DNA from: Balaenoptera acutorostrata
Taxonomy: Eukaryota > Chordata > Mammalia > Artiodactyla > Balaenopteridae
Reading direction: 5' to 3'
NCBI RefSeq assembly: GCF_949987535.1
Contig: NC_080075.1
Location: 1,550,001 to 1,614,000 of the forward strand
DNA: 64,000 nt
In this document: positions 43,840 through 56,181 of the stretch, in pieces
How the letters are laid out: the number at the start of each line of letters is the position of its first letter
How positions within the stretch are numbered: the stretch's first letter is position 1
Position numbers and translations under genes: made by a program
The notes under the pieces: model-generated
Database searches by the model: none
What the model was told of the DNA's origin: nothing
The model's input: the letters and a program-made list of their open reading frames with translations, nothing else

Positions 43840-45420
43840 AAATTCTATCAGAACATATTTTCTTAAATTATTATTTTGAAAATCTATTTTATCTGATGTT
43901 AGTGTAGACAACATCTTTCTTCTGATTACTTTTTTTACTTGATTTGACTATTTCCATCCTTTTATTATGCTGGAATGTTAAACTTCACATCTAATTATCT
44001 TTATATTATAATGGACACATTTTGTCAAAGAATATCTAATGTGGTTTATAAGATATATAGATTAAATTTCTGTAATAGTATGGGTGGTTTCTTTTTCTCT
44101 CTTTTAATATCATCTCTATGATTTCTCATCTCTGGCATACTTTTAGGACTGCATCATTTTATTCACATTTCTTTTCCCTTTGTCACTTTGGAAGTTGTAT
44201 TCCTTGTTTCTATTCTTTTGGGAGTTGCTTTATAAATTTTAATAATTTTAACAGTGTCTCTGCCCAACTGAAAAATATCTATTCTCAAGATGATTAGATC
44301 CTTCTCTCTGTCCGCACTGCTACTGATATCTGGTATTGTACTTCAGCTGTTTTTATCCCCACTCTTTGAACACGGTTATTGTTTTATGGTCAGTTTATAT
44401 CAAATTTACCCATGTGTTTAACACTTTAACGTTTCTTTGCTTTTTATTCCTTTCTATATCTCAGACCTTCCATCTAATGTCATTTTCATTCTTCCTGAGG
44501 CATATCCTTTAGATGTTTCTTTAATGAGCTTCTTTCATATTTAATATCCCTCATTCTTTTGCTAATTAGTATATGTTTTTGAGTCATATTAATTCATGCA
44601 TGATAGTTTTTCTATATATGTAATTCCAGGTTGACAGTTAATTTCTCTCATTACTTCATATGTATTATTTCATTGTCTCCTGGCATTCACTGCTGCATTG
44701 AGAAGTCAGTGGCCATATGAATAGTTTCCTCTTCTTTTTGTATGTTGCATTTAGGAATGGATTTCTGTTTGTTTGTGTTTGTTTGCATGAGGGACTTTCT
44801 AAACCTGTGAACTGGAGTCTCTTATCAGTTTTGAAAAATTCTCACCCATTATTTATTTTGCCCTATTCTCTCCTTCCTCACTTGTAGAATCCTATTCTAG
44901 TAGGATTACAATGTTAGACCCATCCACCGAACCCCCATATCTGCTTGTCTCTCTCATATTTTTATATTTCCATTTTTAGTCTCTCTGCATTGCATTCTGC
45001 AATATTCCTTCAGATACATATTACAGCTCACTAATTTTCTTTTTTGCCATTTACAAAGCGTTGTATTTTTTTCCCATTGCATTTACTTATTAGAATTTTT
45101 ATTTCTAAAATCTCTAATTGATTCTTCCTCAAATCTTCCTAGCCACATCCTGTTATATTTTTGACAAATATGATTAAACATACTAAACACTAATATTTTT
45201 TAATCTGTTGATTCTAATATCTGCAAAATATTTTATTCTAACTCTGTGTAAGGTATTTTCCTGATGTTTGCTCATTATGTCTTAGTTCCTCAAGTGTTTT
45301 GTGATTTTTTTCCGTACACGGATTTTCTTACATGTGCCATTTGTGGGAATTATTTTGGACCCAGGTTCAGGGAGTGTCTTCTCAGAAATGGTTCGTTTCT
45401 GTCAGCCACTTAGCCACCTA
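43840..45420 (-). mobile_element. Old LINE-1 (L1M/HAL1 type) 5' half
   Basis: Antisense L1M/HAL1 ORF1-region words: 'ttttatctgatgttagtgta', 'tgtctcctggcattcactgc', 'attgagaagtcagtggccat', 'aattctcacccattatttat', 'ctaatctgttgattctaata'-like segments. It parallels 37520-39600, with no open frame. Confidence 0.65.
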
Positions 45421-46437
45421 GAGGTACTGCAAACCTAACTTAACTTAAATTTGTGGCTAGAGTTATTTAGAGCCTCGTAGGCAGTATTTATTCCAGCCTT
45501 ATAGCCTATGAGGCCGAGCTTGTTGTCAGGAATTGCCAGAGAGGGCATTTTTCTCTCTCTCTCTTCCTCTCCTCTATCCAGAGTGGAGCTCAGGAAAGGA
45601 ACATCTTTTATAATCTTATTCTGGAAGTAGAGTATATTTCTCTCCATCTACCGGCAGGACAAAGAGCCTTGCAGGGGTCTCAGTTGTAAGAGGAGGTCTC
45701 TGATATGAACCCTCTCCCTGTGAAAACCCCTAGCTTTGTCTTCTGCCTCTCTCCTTAAACCTAACCAGGGCTAGCAGAGATTTTATTTCTCTGTTCCAAA
45801 CCTAAGGGAAGTGGGTAGATAAATGGAATGTCTATTCAGTATAATATTTGCATTTTAATGGGGCTACACAGTAAGTCTGGGTCTCTCTTCACCTCAATGT
45901 ACTGATTTTTGGCAGTTGTTTTCTGTGATCATAGGCTTATCTCTTTGGTGGAATTTATTGCTTTCCACATTCACTAGGTATTGCTATCGATGGATGAGTA
46001 TTATTAAGTCATTTTTTCTGTTTATTTATAACATTTAACTTAATCTTGAAGTTGTATAGAGCATTGTCAGCTCACTGAAAAGCCATCCAGAGATGACAGT
46101 TGAGGACAGGATGGTATTATGAGAGATAAATATACTGTTGTGTACAGTTACCATTGCCATTTTCCACTGGCACACAGATGAATGAAAGTTGAACATGAAT
46201 TTTACATTGTAAGCCTGTTGGTATTAAGAGCAAAGTAATAAATGAACATGAAACTTTATTTTCTCATCATGGTGTTATTACTAATCTGGAATTATTAATC
46301 ATTAAGAATTAAAAATATTATTCACTGGCTAAAGGTTTGGGTGTTTTAAAATGTCTTTATAAGTTAGAGGGGTTTTTTTGTTGTTTTAATCAAACCTGAG
46401 AATTAAAAAAAATCAATTAAAAGCCTACATGGACTAC
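45421..46437. other. Unique AT-rich DNA, no gene seen
   Basis: A short CT run lies at 45552-45572. No gene or clear repeat seen. Confidence 0.45.
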
Positions 46438-46781
46438 GTATTAGTTTGCTAGGGTTTCCATAACACAATATCACAGACTGGGCAGCTTAAACAACAGAAA
46501 TTAATTTTCTCGCAGTTCTGGAGAGTGGAGGTCCAAGATCAAGGTGCTAGCAGGGTTGGTTTCTCCTGAGGCCTCCCTCTTTGGCCTGCGATGATTGCCT
46601 TTTGCTGTGTCCTCCTGTGGCCTTTTCTCTGTGTCCTTTTCTTATGAGGACAGCTATCTTATGAGATTAGGGCCCCATCCTTATGACTTCATTTAATTTT
46701 AATTACCTCTGTCGGAGCCCAATGTTCAAAGATTAGGGCTTCAACACATGAATTTTGTGAGGACACAATTCCATCTATAAC
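46438..46781 (-). mobile_element. MLT1-like LTR (ERVL-MaLR)
   Basis: Antisense MLT1 order: 'ttagtttgctagggtttcca', 'cagactgggcagcttaaaca', 'gcagttctggagagtggagg', 'tcaacacatgaattttgtga', 'ggacacaattcca'. Second copy of the family in this orientation (compare 37153). Confidence 0.9.
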
Positions 46782-47854
46782 TGACTGAGATAATCGAAAT
46801 AAATTTTACAAATATTTTGGTCTAAATTTTAAGGGGATGTGAATATACTACAGGATTGTTATCAGACGTCTGAAGCTTGGCTACCCGAAGCTTTCTGTCT
46901 GTCTAGCAATCTCTTCTCTTCTGTAGTAGATACTGGATTTATATTATATATTCAGAAATAGTCAATCACGTGAGTGATACCTGCTGTGCCTTTTCCATCA
47001 GAGATTAAGGTCATTCATTGCCCAGTGGGAACACTAAGTCAGAGAAAACACATTTCCAAGACAACAAGGAATGACCTGCGGGTAACAGTAACCCCGCCTC
47101 TCAGAACCTGATGAGGGGTGAGTACTGTTTTGAGTGTGTGTGGAGAGAGGAGAGTGAATCATCTTTTTACAGACTACAGTCTGTAACCGCGTTTGCAAAT
47201 CAAAGGAGTTCTGGACAGGGGCGAGGGTCTCTTACTTGCAGCTTTTTAAAAAGGTATGAATAATAGCAAAGCAAGTCCATAGTGGACGTGGACATGAGAT
47301 AGAGGTTTCGTCACTGACTGAGCTTGTCTTAGGCATGGTACCATCGGTTTTGTTTATTAAGAAATTAAACTTATAAGCACCTGTTTGAAACTCACGTGCA
47401 TCACCCGCAATAATGAATGCAGTTATAGTTTTTGAGATGCTCTGGGGAAGAAATGAAAATCGGCACAGACTGAAGGATTGCAGGAGCAGAGGTGCAGTGG
47501 AGCTTACAAGCCAGCATCTGTCCGAGGCACTCATATCTGTCCCTGCATCTGGAGGCTGCAGAATCCAAGCAGGCACGCGTGTTGCTAAAAACCTCAAGCC
47601 TCAAGTGGAGACACACTGTGTGGTCTCCTTCTCCTCATTTGTTATTGTCACAAAACCACCCTGCAGTTGAGCATCATTCACTGCAGCTGGTGGTCCTCAG
47701 GAAGGGCCAGGAACAGGAATAGCAAGGGTTATGGGCGATGGTAGCATATTGAGGATGTATAATGTTAGTTTGGAGTCCAGTCAAACTGTTTGGAAATATA
47801 TCAGCTTTTAAACGTACACCTTACCTTCTCTGCCTGGATTCCGATAATATCCAA
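46782..47854. other. Unique DNA, no gene seen
   Basis: The overlapping frames at 47232-47722 (71-121 codons on both strands) show no family resemblance. Confidence 0.45.
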
Positions 47855-47945
47855 TTTTTTCCTGAAGTATGGTTGATGTACAACACAATAAAGTTACAGG
47901 TGTGCAATACAGCGATGCACAATTTTTAAAAGTTATATTTCAACA
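47855..47945 (-). mobile_element. LINE-1 3' end fragment
   Basis: Antisense L1 3' terminal words: 'cctgaagtatggttgatgta', 'aagttacaggtgtgcaatac'. Only about 90 bases remain. Confidence 0.7.
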
Positions 47946-48841
47946 ATATCCAACTTTTAAAACTCAGGGAGTTAATTTCTTCACAGATCTACATGTATTC
48001 TTATGCATCGTGCAGTGGAAATGGTAGACAAAACAGAGGACTCTTAAAGGGGGACCAGATCACCATCACAGAGACGAGTCCTCGAATCACAGCGATATGC
48101 CAGGGTTCATTGGAACCACTTATTCCCTTAGTGTTGTGGTTTAGAGAAGCTAATTACCTTGAATTCATGGGCGGGAAGGAGAAGAAGGAACATAGCCACA
48201 GAAAAGCACCGCCAGCCTCACCTGGTTTCAGGATTGAAGGATGTTTCCAGAACGGGACTGTTGATGAGGGACCCAGACTCTGGGAAGTCTTGCCTTTTTT
48301 AGTGGGTTAAATCCTGTCTGTAACCCTGATGAACTCAGAATCCCAGAATTTCTGAGTTGCAATTTCTTGCTGTTTATAATTTTGTAAACACTTAAAATTT
48401 ATATAGCAAATTACCTCTTAGTAAAATAGCTGGAACCAATCTGTTCTGAAAGGGTTAACCAAACTCCAAAACAGCAACAATTCTTTCCATATTTATATAG
48501 AGGACTATACTCTTTACCACAGTATTACTATTCATTACTCCCGGAGGTCTAGTCTGGTCCTGGACCACCCCAGAATATCTTAATGATGAATACAATGAAT
48601 AAATGCACAGCAGGTCCCAGAGACGTCCACATGAGTTTTGCTTTAAGAACAGCTGACCTGGAAATTCATTTAACCTCTGTTAGGTTGGACAAAAATTCTG
48701 AGCAACTGATCTTCTAAGAGCCTCCTTTGAATTGTGTTTGAAAACAATTGAGAGATGCCTCCCAGAAATCAGAAACCTGGAAATGTGTTAGGATACAGCT
48801 TCAAAACAAAGTTCTTCCTGGATATATATCTATTATTCAGA

Positions 48842-48845
<4 letters not shown>
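47946..48845. other. Unique DNA, no gene seen
   Basis: A 105-codon frame at 47993-48310 on the plus strand has no recognised domain and no strong splice context. Confidence 0.45.
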
Positions 48846-48901
<56 letters not shown>

Positions 48902-48990
48902 TATATACATACATATATATATCTCTCAACTGTTATATATATATGTTTTTTTATATAACATATATATATATATATAACTTATATATATAA
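48846..48990. repeat. (TA)n microsatellite, about 145 bp
   Basis: A near-pure TA run of about 45 bases followed by TATATACACA/TACATA variants and a second TA run. Self-complementary throughout. Tyr/Ile-rich frames are artefacts. Confidence 0.97.
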
Positions 48991-48998
48991 AACTTAAC

Positions 48999-49480
48999 TG
49001 TTGAACATGAAGGGAATCAGAATGTACCATCCCAAAATATGCCACCACTTTGGCGTGAAGATTATTTTGAGCTGAAGATAACTGAGAATCATCAGATGCA
49101 GGAAGAGTTCTCTGCCCGCCCTCATCTGCCCAATGCAGGGCATAAATTTCCCTTGATGAAGATGCTTGTTTATATAAACAGATCTTACTAAAATAATTTG
49201 TATCCTTCATCAGTTCTCCATATATTTCCTAGTCACTTCCATATGATCTATCATCCCTTAAAGCCCAATCCCCCCCCCCTTTTTTTTTGTCAAAATGGTA
49301 TATAAGACCCTGAGTACAGCCACTTCTTTGAGTTTCACTTCTTTTCTGTGAACTCCCAGGCATGTAAATATTAATAACTGTGTGCCTTTTCTCCTGTTAA
49401 GTTCTTTTCTTAGTTTAATTTGCAGGCTCCCAAACAATAACCCAAGAGTGTGGAGGAAAAGTTTTTCCTTCCCGACAACA
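48999..49480 (+). mobile_element. Solo LTR of an endogenous retrovirus (class I-like)
   Basis: About 482 bases starting tgttgaacatg and ending cgacaaca, so it has TG...CA ends. A TATA box (tatataag, about 49298) is followed by a U3/R-like stretch with 'cacttcttttctgtgaact' and 'gcatgtaaatattaataact', the usual layout of a gammaretrovirus-like LTR. No primer binding site, gag, pol or env follows, so it is a solo LTR. The left flank is the TA array, and no target-site duplication is apparent. Assignment to a named family is not possible from memory. Confidence 0.65.
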
Positions 49481-49619
49481 GCCTCTGGTAAATCGGAGTC
49501 TAGGGAACCTGCCTACAAGATCCCAGGCCTAGGTTGACATTTGCGATGACACCCTCAGAGTGTTTCACTGACCGAAATTTTCCAAGAAGACAGGAAAACC
49601 AGCTAACATTTTTTTGAAT
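49481..49619. other. Short unique interval
   Basis: No primer binding site or retroviral interior is seen next to the LTR end. Confidence 0.4.
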
Positions 49620-49800
49620 GCCCACTTCTTGTCAATCACTGTGTTCCTAAATGTACCAAAGCCTTCACAATAGGTCTCATTTTACAAAGTAGGTCACACT
49701 TTCTTAGTTTACAAATGAGGAGATTGAAGTTTAGAGAGTCTAAAGAAATTGCTGAAGCATACCCAGGCTTCCCTTTCTGCTTAGCTCTGGCTCTTTCTAT
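49620..49800 (-). mobile_element. MIR SINE fragment
   Basis: Antisense-type MIR words: 'gtctcattttacaaagtagg', 'acaaatgaggagattgaagt', 'tagagagtctaaagaaattg', then a degraded 'cccaggcttcc'. Confidence 0.6.
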
Positions 49801-50995
49801 GGCCCCTCTTGTCCCTGTGACATACAAATATTGTCTTAAATTATACTATTAAAACTAAAACACTCCCAAGCCAAGTTCCCGCAGAATCTTCTCTTGGTTT
49901 GCATTTTGGCACCACGAGTTTTTAATGCAACAGAAAAGTCTTCCATCTGCTTTCATTTAAGAAGCTGACTATCTTGTACTATGAATTTACATATCTGTTC
50001 CCTCTGTGATTTCATAACTTCCTAGTGAATAATGCATTAAGCTTGTGCAGTCTCCTATGACTGCCAGATGAAACTCGTGATGCTGCCTTCATGTCCATTT
50101 TTCCTGTGATAGTGAGGAATATCCTATCCTCCATTCCCCCTCCAGAACAAATTTCTGACTGGTAAAATTAAAAAAAAAAAGAACACTCTTAAAAATTCAC
50201 AGTACTTTCACACTGTTTGTCACAGCCGACAGACACCTGTCTGCCTGTCTATTAACTTTCTGCCACGGAATAACAGTTCCATATATCCAGTTCTTTCTTG
50301 AATTATTTTTCCCCTGGGATAATGTTTCTTTATAATAGCTGAAGACATAAGGACACACGAATCTTAGGTGCACTTGTGTGCATTGATTTCTCTGCTAATC
50401 AGTCCCATTTCCGGCATTTCACCATACAGCATATGCTTCTGTCTCAGAAATCTCTAGAATTAAGGGGAACATATTTCTTCAAGAAGACATGACACATAAA
50501 ACCTCACTTACTTAAATTTTATCCACATAGCCAAAATATATTTTGGTTTAATTAGAGTTCCTTTGAAGGGTAGTAATAGATGTTAATTTAGCTGTATTTT
50601 TAGCTGTGGGTCATCATTAAATGTAACAGAATTTGGGAGAAAGAACTAACCAGCTTCAAGGAAAGAGTTTGGCATTGAAATGGTTCAGAGTTTTTATTGC
50701 ATCAAGGTTGAGTATTCATGGCAGGTGGCGTGAGGCTGCGGATGAACTGAGACCCAAGCAAGGGCCAAGATCTGTGGGAACAGGTGCTGAGAGACAGGCC
50801 TAGCTAAAAGCACATGTTCAATGGGACGGCAAAGGCTTGGATTCTCCGCTGTGAGGCTCAGTTACAGCCCAGGCCATGGATTCTCCAAAATCAGACTGCG
50901 GAGGATACTGACCAATCAGTAGAACAGAAGGACATCAGAAAAAATACAACCACACGCCTGTGTTCAGGGTCTATCACTGTAGATGAAAAGCACGT
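49801..50995. other. Unique DNA, no gene seen
   Basis: No recognised repeat or coding sequence apart from an A run near 50169. Confidence 0.45.
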
Positions 50996-51240
50996 GGGGT
51001 GTGTATGTGTGTGTGTGACGTGTAGCGTGTGCTGTGTGCATGTGCATATGTGGAGGTGGTTTGGATATATGCACACATAGTGTGTGGTGTGCACCTGTTT
51101 GTGAGGGAGTCGTGTGTGATGTGTGCATATGTGTGTGGGGTGGTGGTGTGTGTGTAGTGTGTGGCGTGTAGTGTGGTGTGCATGAGTGTGTGTGTGGTAT
51201 GTTGTGTGGCATATATGTGTGTGAGTGTGGGGTATGCGTG

Positions 51241-51277
<37 letters not shown>

Positions 51278-51278
51278 A
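50996..51278 (+). repeat. GT-rich array ending in (GA)n
   Basis: About 255 bases of TGTG units with variant words (gtggtgtg, gtgtagtgtg, catatgtg), G/T on the plus strand, followed by (GA)n at 51254-51277. His/Thr-rich minus-strand frames (82-136 codons) are artefacts. Confidence 0.97.
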
Positions 51279-51779
51279 ACACCACCTTTAGAACTGGGCA
51301 AGTGAAGTGCCTGTATTGTAGAGCACCTTCATTAAAATGTCTAAGTCACTGAAGTGTCTGGGACAAGCTATGGCTGGCAGTGCCACTGGGCTAAGGCATT
51401 TCAAATTTGAAAAGAGACCTTGTCCCCATTTCTCCCCCTTGGGAGACTGTCTACCTCTTGCATGGGGTGAGCCAGATGCCCTCTGGGACTACACTTACGA
51501 GGTCATCTCAGGACCTTGTATCCAGCTTCTGATTCTAGGAGGTGGCCTGGTAAACAGATTATTGTCACTGGTCAGGCAACGTTTCTTTCACGGGATTGCA
51601 TGATATTGGGCTGTTAAAATGGTGCTGACATGCCAACTTTGGGTGAGCCCAGTGGTCTCCATGTCCAGAAACCCCATCAAAAGAGGTTGCCAGGGGCCCT
51701 TCACTTTAGTGGCAGCCCCGGTGTGTGAGATTTTCAAAGGTTGAAAGGGAAGACCTATGGGATGGGGATATTTGAGTAA
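51279..51779. other. Unique DNA, no gene seen
   Basis: No recognised features. Confidence 0.4.
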
Positions 51780-52200
51780 GATCAGGAGGAAGCGATGGAG
51801 TAGATTATTCCAGTATCTTGGGCAGAATGTCCAGGCAGAAGATAAGAACAGTGCAAAGGTCCTGAGGCAGGAGGATACTTGGTGTATCTGAGTAAAAGCA
51901 GAGGCCAGCACAGCTGAGCAGAATGAAGGAGGGACATGGCAGCAGAGGGGACAGAGAGGTGGAGGAGGGGCCAGATCATTCAGGTCATTGTAAGGATTTT
52001 ACCTCTTACTCTGAAGGAGCTGGGGAGGAATTTGGGGGCTTTGAGCAGAGGATTAATTTAATGTGTCAACATTTAAAGGGTGTTTTGAGGCTTATGGTTG
52101 TAAGAGATCTAAGGTGGCAACAGAGAAGATCTATTACAATAATTCATGTAAGAAAGGGTAATGGCCCAGAGCTGGGTGATAGTGTAGGGTATGATGAGAC
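51780..52200 (+). repeat. Old L2-age interspersed repeat (family unresolved)
   Basis: Well-preserved words 'gtgcaaaggtcctgaggcag', 'gaggccagcacagctgagca', 'ggggccagatcattcaggtc', 'ttgtaaggattttacctctt', 'tttgagcagaggattaattt' in the order of a mammal-wide repeat also present at 8400, 42625 and 55690. Confidence 0.6.
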
Positions 52201-52379
52201 ATTGTCAGATTCTGGATGTTCGTGACAGCAAAGCCAATTGATTGGGTTTCGATGGACGGGAGACGGACAGGAAAGGTTTTGCTGCTCCAGAAACGTATTT
52301 ATTAGGCAAGCCACTGCATTTCCTCATTAGTCAGATGCGGGCTACGTTAGGACTGTTCCCCGCTGGCTTAGTGGTTCTG

Positions 52380-52560
52380 TAAATTCAGGCTTGCTTTTTA
52401 TTAAGCATTCATATATCAAGCAATAATTAAGTGCTTATTGTGTGACAGGAAGTGTCCACATGCTGGGGCTCTAGAATAAAACAAGGCAGGAGAATTCTCA
52501 GGAAAGAGCAGTTTGGTGGAAGAACCAAGAACAATAAGAGAATATAAGACCGAGGTGTAA
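52380..52560 (+). repeat. L2-age repeat fragment
   Basis: Degraded 'aagtgcttattgtgtgacag', 'catgctggggctctagaata' words of the 'gtgcctactatgtgccagg...ctggg' type. It ends where the CpG-rich cluster begins. Confidence 0.5.
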
Positions 52561-52725
52561 ACAGTTGCCGTCGAACCGACTGGGGCAGCAGTGAACAGGC
52601 TCAGGGGCCCTTGGCGCATGCGCACCACGGCGCCTGGACCACGCCCCCTCCCTCACGCTCCGGCCCCGCCCACGAAGCTGCGAGAGGCGATACGATTCCA
52701 GGGCCTGGATTTAAGCATGATGATG
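52561..52725 (+). promoter_or_regulatory. CpG-rich cluster with NRF1 and GC-box motifs
   Basis: In a CpG-poor region, about 130 bases carry around a dozen CpGs. They include a perfect NRF1-type site, gcgcatgcgcac (52614-52625), and two GC/KLF-box words on the same strand, acgccccctcc and ccccgcccac (about 52640-52675). A GTAAGG donor-like site follows at 52725. The layout resembles a small TATA-less promoter with a short first exon. No downstream gene is identified. Confidence 0.45.
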
Positions 52726-54139
52726 TAAGGGAAAATCACTATTTAAAACGAAAACAGAGAATTTACAGCCCGTTTTCACAGGGAGTAGGATGTCTGCCTG
52801 CTTTGGAAGTTGCCAGATATAGGTCACCGACCCTGTCAATTCTACCATATCAACAAGATCCTATTCAACCTGAAATCTGGAGCTAATTTATACATTTGGG
52901 ATGGAGAAAATATCCTTATATGTACTAGAATAACTCCTCAGTAAGATAACGTCACTGCAAATGTTTCCAGAGGAGAAAATTAAGACCAGAAGCCCGGTTC
53001 TTGTCTTCCTGGCAGTTCATCAGACTTTGTTACCACAGGACTGGCTCAGGGCTAGTTAATTAGTGAGGAGTATTTGGAGAGATGGGTACACTCAAGTCCC
53101 ACGTGGCGCAACTGCTATCTCCCCCGGCACCTCTGAGCTTCTATTCGCTGAGACAAGAGTGGGCACCTCACGTGAAGGCTGACTATGGCAGGAGGAGGAA
53201 CCGGGTCTCACAGGGCAGCTGAGTGTCCCCTCTGGACACTATTGCCGTGTCCCAGAGCTTCCCAGGACCACCAGGAGGACCAAAGTCTCTGGGGCCTGTT
53301 ACTTAGACAATCACAGCTGCTCTCACGGACCGGTGTCAGAGGGGCTTTTGAAAGGAACATTGGATCAGAAAAAGGGAAAACAGCGACTTCCTAATGGACT
53401 AAATGCTGGAGCCGAGGGCAAATGCTCTCTGATGCTGCATCACTTCCATCGCCTCCATCCTCACGAGGTCAATGCTGCATGTCATGTTTCTTAATGAGGG
53501 GCTCGAACCGGCTCTGCTTCTGCTAGCTCAGCCGGAGCCCCCCACCCAGCCCCTGGGACCCCATCGTGTGCCGGTCACTGGGCATGCTCAGAAGACAGGA
53601 CATTAGGGCAAATTAGGGCACGCTGCCTGGAGAAAGCCCAGACCTCCAAGGCAGGGTATGTGTTTTCACTGCATCGCGCTGTGCTGCTGGACTAGTGAAA
53701 TTGCACATCCGCTTGCCCTTGCCTGCTCCGTGGGGAGACGCAGCGGATGTCTCCACAAAACAGACCTAGAAGCAATACGCATGAAATAAAAAGAGCGAGC
53801 GCGACGGATTTGCCCGAGGCTAGAACGGAACAGACACGCTCGGTGAAGGTGTCTGCTTCTGCATCGGGCAGCTGTTTGTTCAGCACCAAGTAATCACCTG
53901 ACGTTTTTATGCTGTGGTCACTTATGCCCGTGTGCTCGTCGGGGTTTCCTGAAAGAGCCAGGGAAGGCAGGAGGTAAGAGAAACGAAAACAAGGGGCAGG
54001 AAAAGTGAAACAATCTGAGGAAACTACAGCAGGGACATCCAGGAGCGAGATGTTCAAGATGGGGAAGTCATGTTAAAGTAGAAGTTTTCTCTTTCTGCCC
54101 TGACCGCAGAGCTCCTGGCTTCCCCTGTGTGCCTGCGTG

Positions 54140-54140
<1 letters not shown>
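52726..54140. other. Unique DNA, no gene seen
   Basis: Frames at 53185-53394 and 53692-54057 have no recognised domain. The minus-strand 121-codon frame contains a hydrophobic stretch, but no family match is evident. Confidence 0.45.

Positions 54141-54175
<35 letters not shown>
54141..54175 (+). repeat. (CA)n microsatellite
   Basis: About 16 uninterrupted CA units. Confidence 0.98.
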
Positions 54176-54176
<1 letters not shown>

Positions 54177-55689
54177 CAAAACGACATGCCAGGTTAACCC
54201 CATTCAGTTGTCTGCAGCACTCGTACATTTTAATGGAGGGCACTTGCCTGTCTGTAAGTTCAAGAACGTTGATTAGCATAATCAAGCTCTCATGCACAGA
54301 CAGCCTGAAAAAAGATAATAAAAACAGCACCTATTTCTTAATTGGAGAAGATAGTGCTGTGAGGGCAAAAAATAAACACTGCCTGTGATGGGTTTTGTGG
54401 GGCAGGAGGAAGGATGAGTTAGCTGTGAAAGTTTCTCTAGACCTTGGAAGTCACGGGTGGGCAGTTCAAGTCAAGTATTAGCTCTCTGAACATGGGAGAC
54501 GTCTATTTTGTCATGTTTCCAAGACAGAGATGTGAACATTTTCAGTGCTTGACTGTTGTTTGTCGTGTGTGTGTGTGTGTGTGTCCTTTATCAACATTTA
54601 TTAGTATTTTAGGGGAAGAGGGGCAAACGGTGTTCAATATGGCACTTTGACTCTACTTCACTTAGAAATCTGGAACTGTTTTTCTCAAATAGATTTTGTT
54701 TTCTTCAATGAATCTTTTCTTATCATCAGTTCCATTTTAGAGCTTCACTGGAAAGCCTTCACAGAAAAGGAAGCAGCAACACACCAGGACTGTTGCGTGG
54801 TCTTCTCTGTTGAGTGATGGCCGAGTGACTTAAGGTTGAGAGTCAGGGTCTCCATCTTACCCTCCTTATTCTGCCCTTCAGAATGGAAAGTGGCAGTTAT
54901 GAGTTCTGTGTGCAATGCACATGTCTGCCTTTGTATCTGTGGGCCCAGCCTTACCTACATCCACCCACCTCCTTCTTCAGGGGGTAAATCCACCAAACAG
55001 TGGCTTCTCAGGCCCATTTTCTAATGTTCCCCAACTCAGGAAATAGGAAGAGAGGGTGACACATTTTCCAGTCAGAGAGCTAAGGCTTCTGTTCTACCAA
55101 CACCAATCACCAAAGTTCCTCTTGAAATTCACGTCATGGGCTAGGCGTTTTCTACCTTTCATATTTACAGCATTGGTGATACGAGTCTAAACATGAGCAG
55201 TGATTCTCAGTGAGAAGGTGGGCAAGACTTCACCCCCATGGTCAAGAGCTTTCAAAACCATCTGGATAGCATTTACTAAATTCCACATCCTTTTACTGAA
55301 ATGTTTATGTGTTTCCTTGAGGGTACATCTCACCCCTCCCCTCCCCAGGAAACAGTCACTGTCTTCTTGGGAGCTATGGTTACTGGTGACGAGTGGTCCC
55401 CCTCAGATAATAGACCCATGAGCAGTGAATACACACAAATGTCTCTAGAGTAACAACCCCTGTGATTACATACAAGGAATTTAATGCTATAAATATGATA
55501 TAAACAACTTGTTTTCTTCATCAATAATGTGGGAATAATGATGTGTAACTTACAGGATTACTGCATTAAGTGATACACTGAATATAGTGTGTTTGGCATG
55601 TAATTGGTCAATACCCATTAGCTATTATTATTATTATTTTTAGGAGAAAAGATGGAAACCCACAAATGTAAAAGAGCATTGGGGTATAT
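54176..55689. other. Unique DNA with a (GT)n run, no gene seen
   Basis: A (GT)n run lies at about 54563-54582, and a (TTA)n run at 55625-55640. No gene or clear interspersed repeat. Confidence 0.45.
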
Positions 55690-56000
55690 CATCTAGTTCA
55701 GTTCAGCAGATATTTACCAAGTAAGTGCCATGTACTAGGGATACAGAGGTAAGATTTTGCTCACTTTCTCAAGGTCCTTGCGTTCCGTGGGAGAGACCCT
55801 TGCACGGAAACGTGGTCATAACTGAGTGTTACGTGGCACACGGGCTGCTAGAGGTATGCATAGGGTGCCAAGGAGCAAGAGGAGATGGGAATAATTCAGC
55901 TGGGGTGGAACTGTGGGTTTAGGAAAGATTTCTAGGTAGAGATAACATTTACTTCTGGTGTTAAAGCAGGTTGGAGGCTGAGTATTAAGGGGAGAGAGTT
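55690..56000 (+). repeat. Old L2-age interspersed repeat (family unresolved)
   Basis: 'atttaccaagtaagtgccatg', 'gggatacagaggtaagattt', 'aaggtccttgcgttccgtgg' and 'ttctaggtagagataacatt' follow the same order as the repeat at 42625. Confidence 0.6.
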
Positions 56001-56055
56001 TGAACATCACATTGAAAGGAGACAAAACAGGCAGGCACACACTAGTATTGTACTC

Positions 56056-56132
56056 TTTTTAAAAAGAATTTATTGGAGTAGAGTTGATTTACAATATTGT
56101 GTTACTTTCAGGTGTACAGAAAAGTGATTCAG

Positions 56133-56181
<49 letters not shown>

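Noticed and set aside
48846..49480. Complete endogenous retrovirus
   Set aside because: Only one LTR is present, with no primer binding site or gag, pol or env remnants on either side.
50891..51301. His/Thr-rich minus-strand frames resembling a metal-binding protein
   Set aside because: They are the complement of the GT array; the His/Thr alternation is imposed by the repeat.
53692..54057. 121-codon minus-strand frame with a hydrophobic stretch
   Set aside because: No recognised family, no conserved motif, and comparable frames occur by chance at this length in the window.
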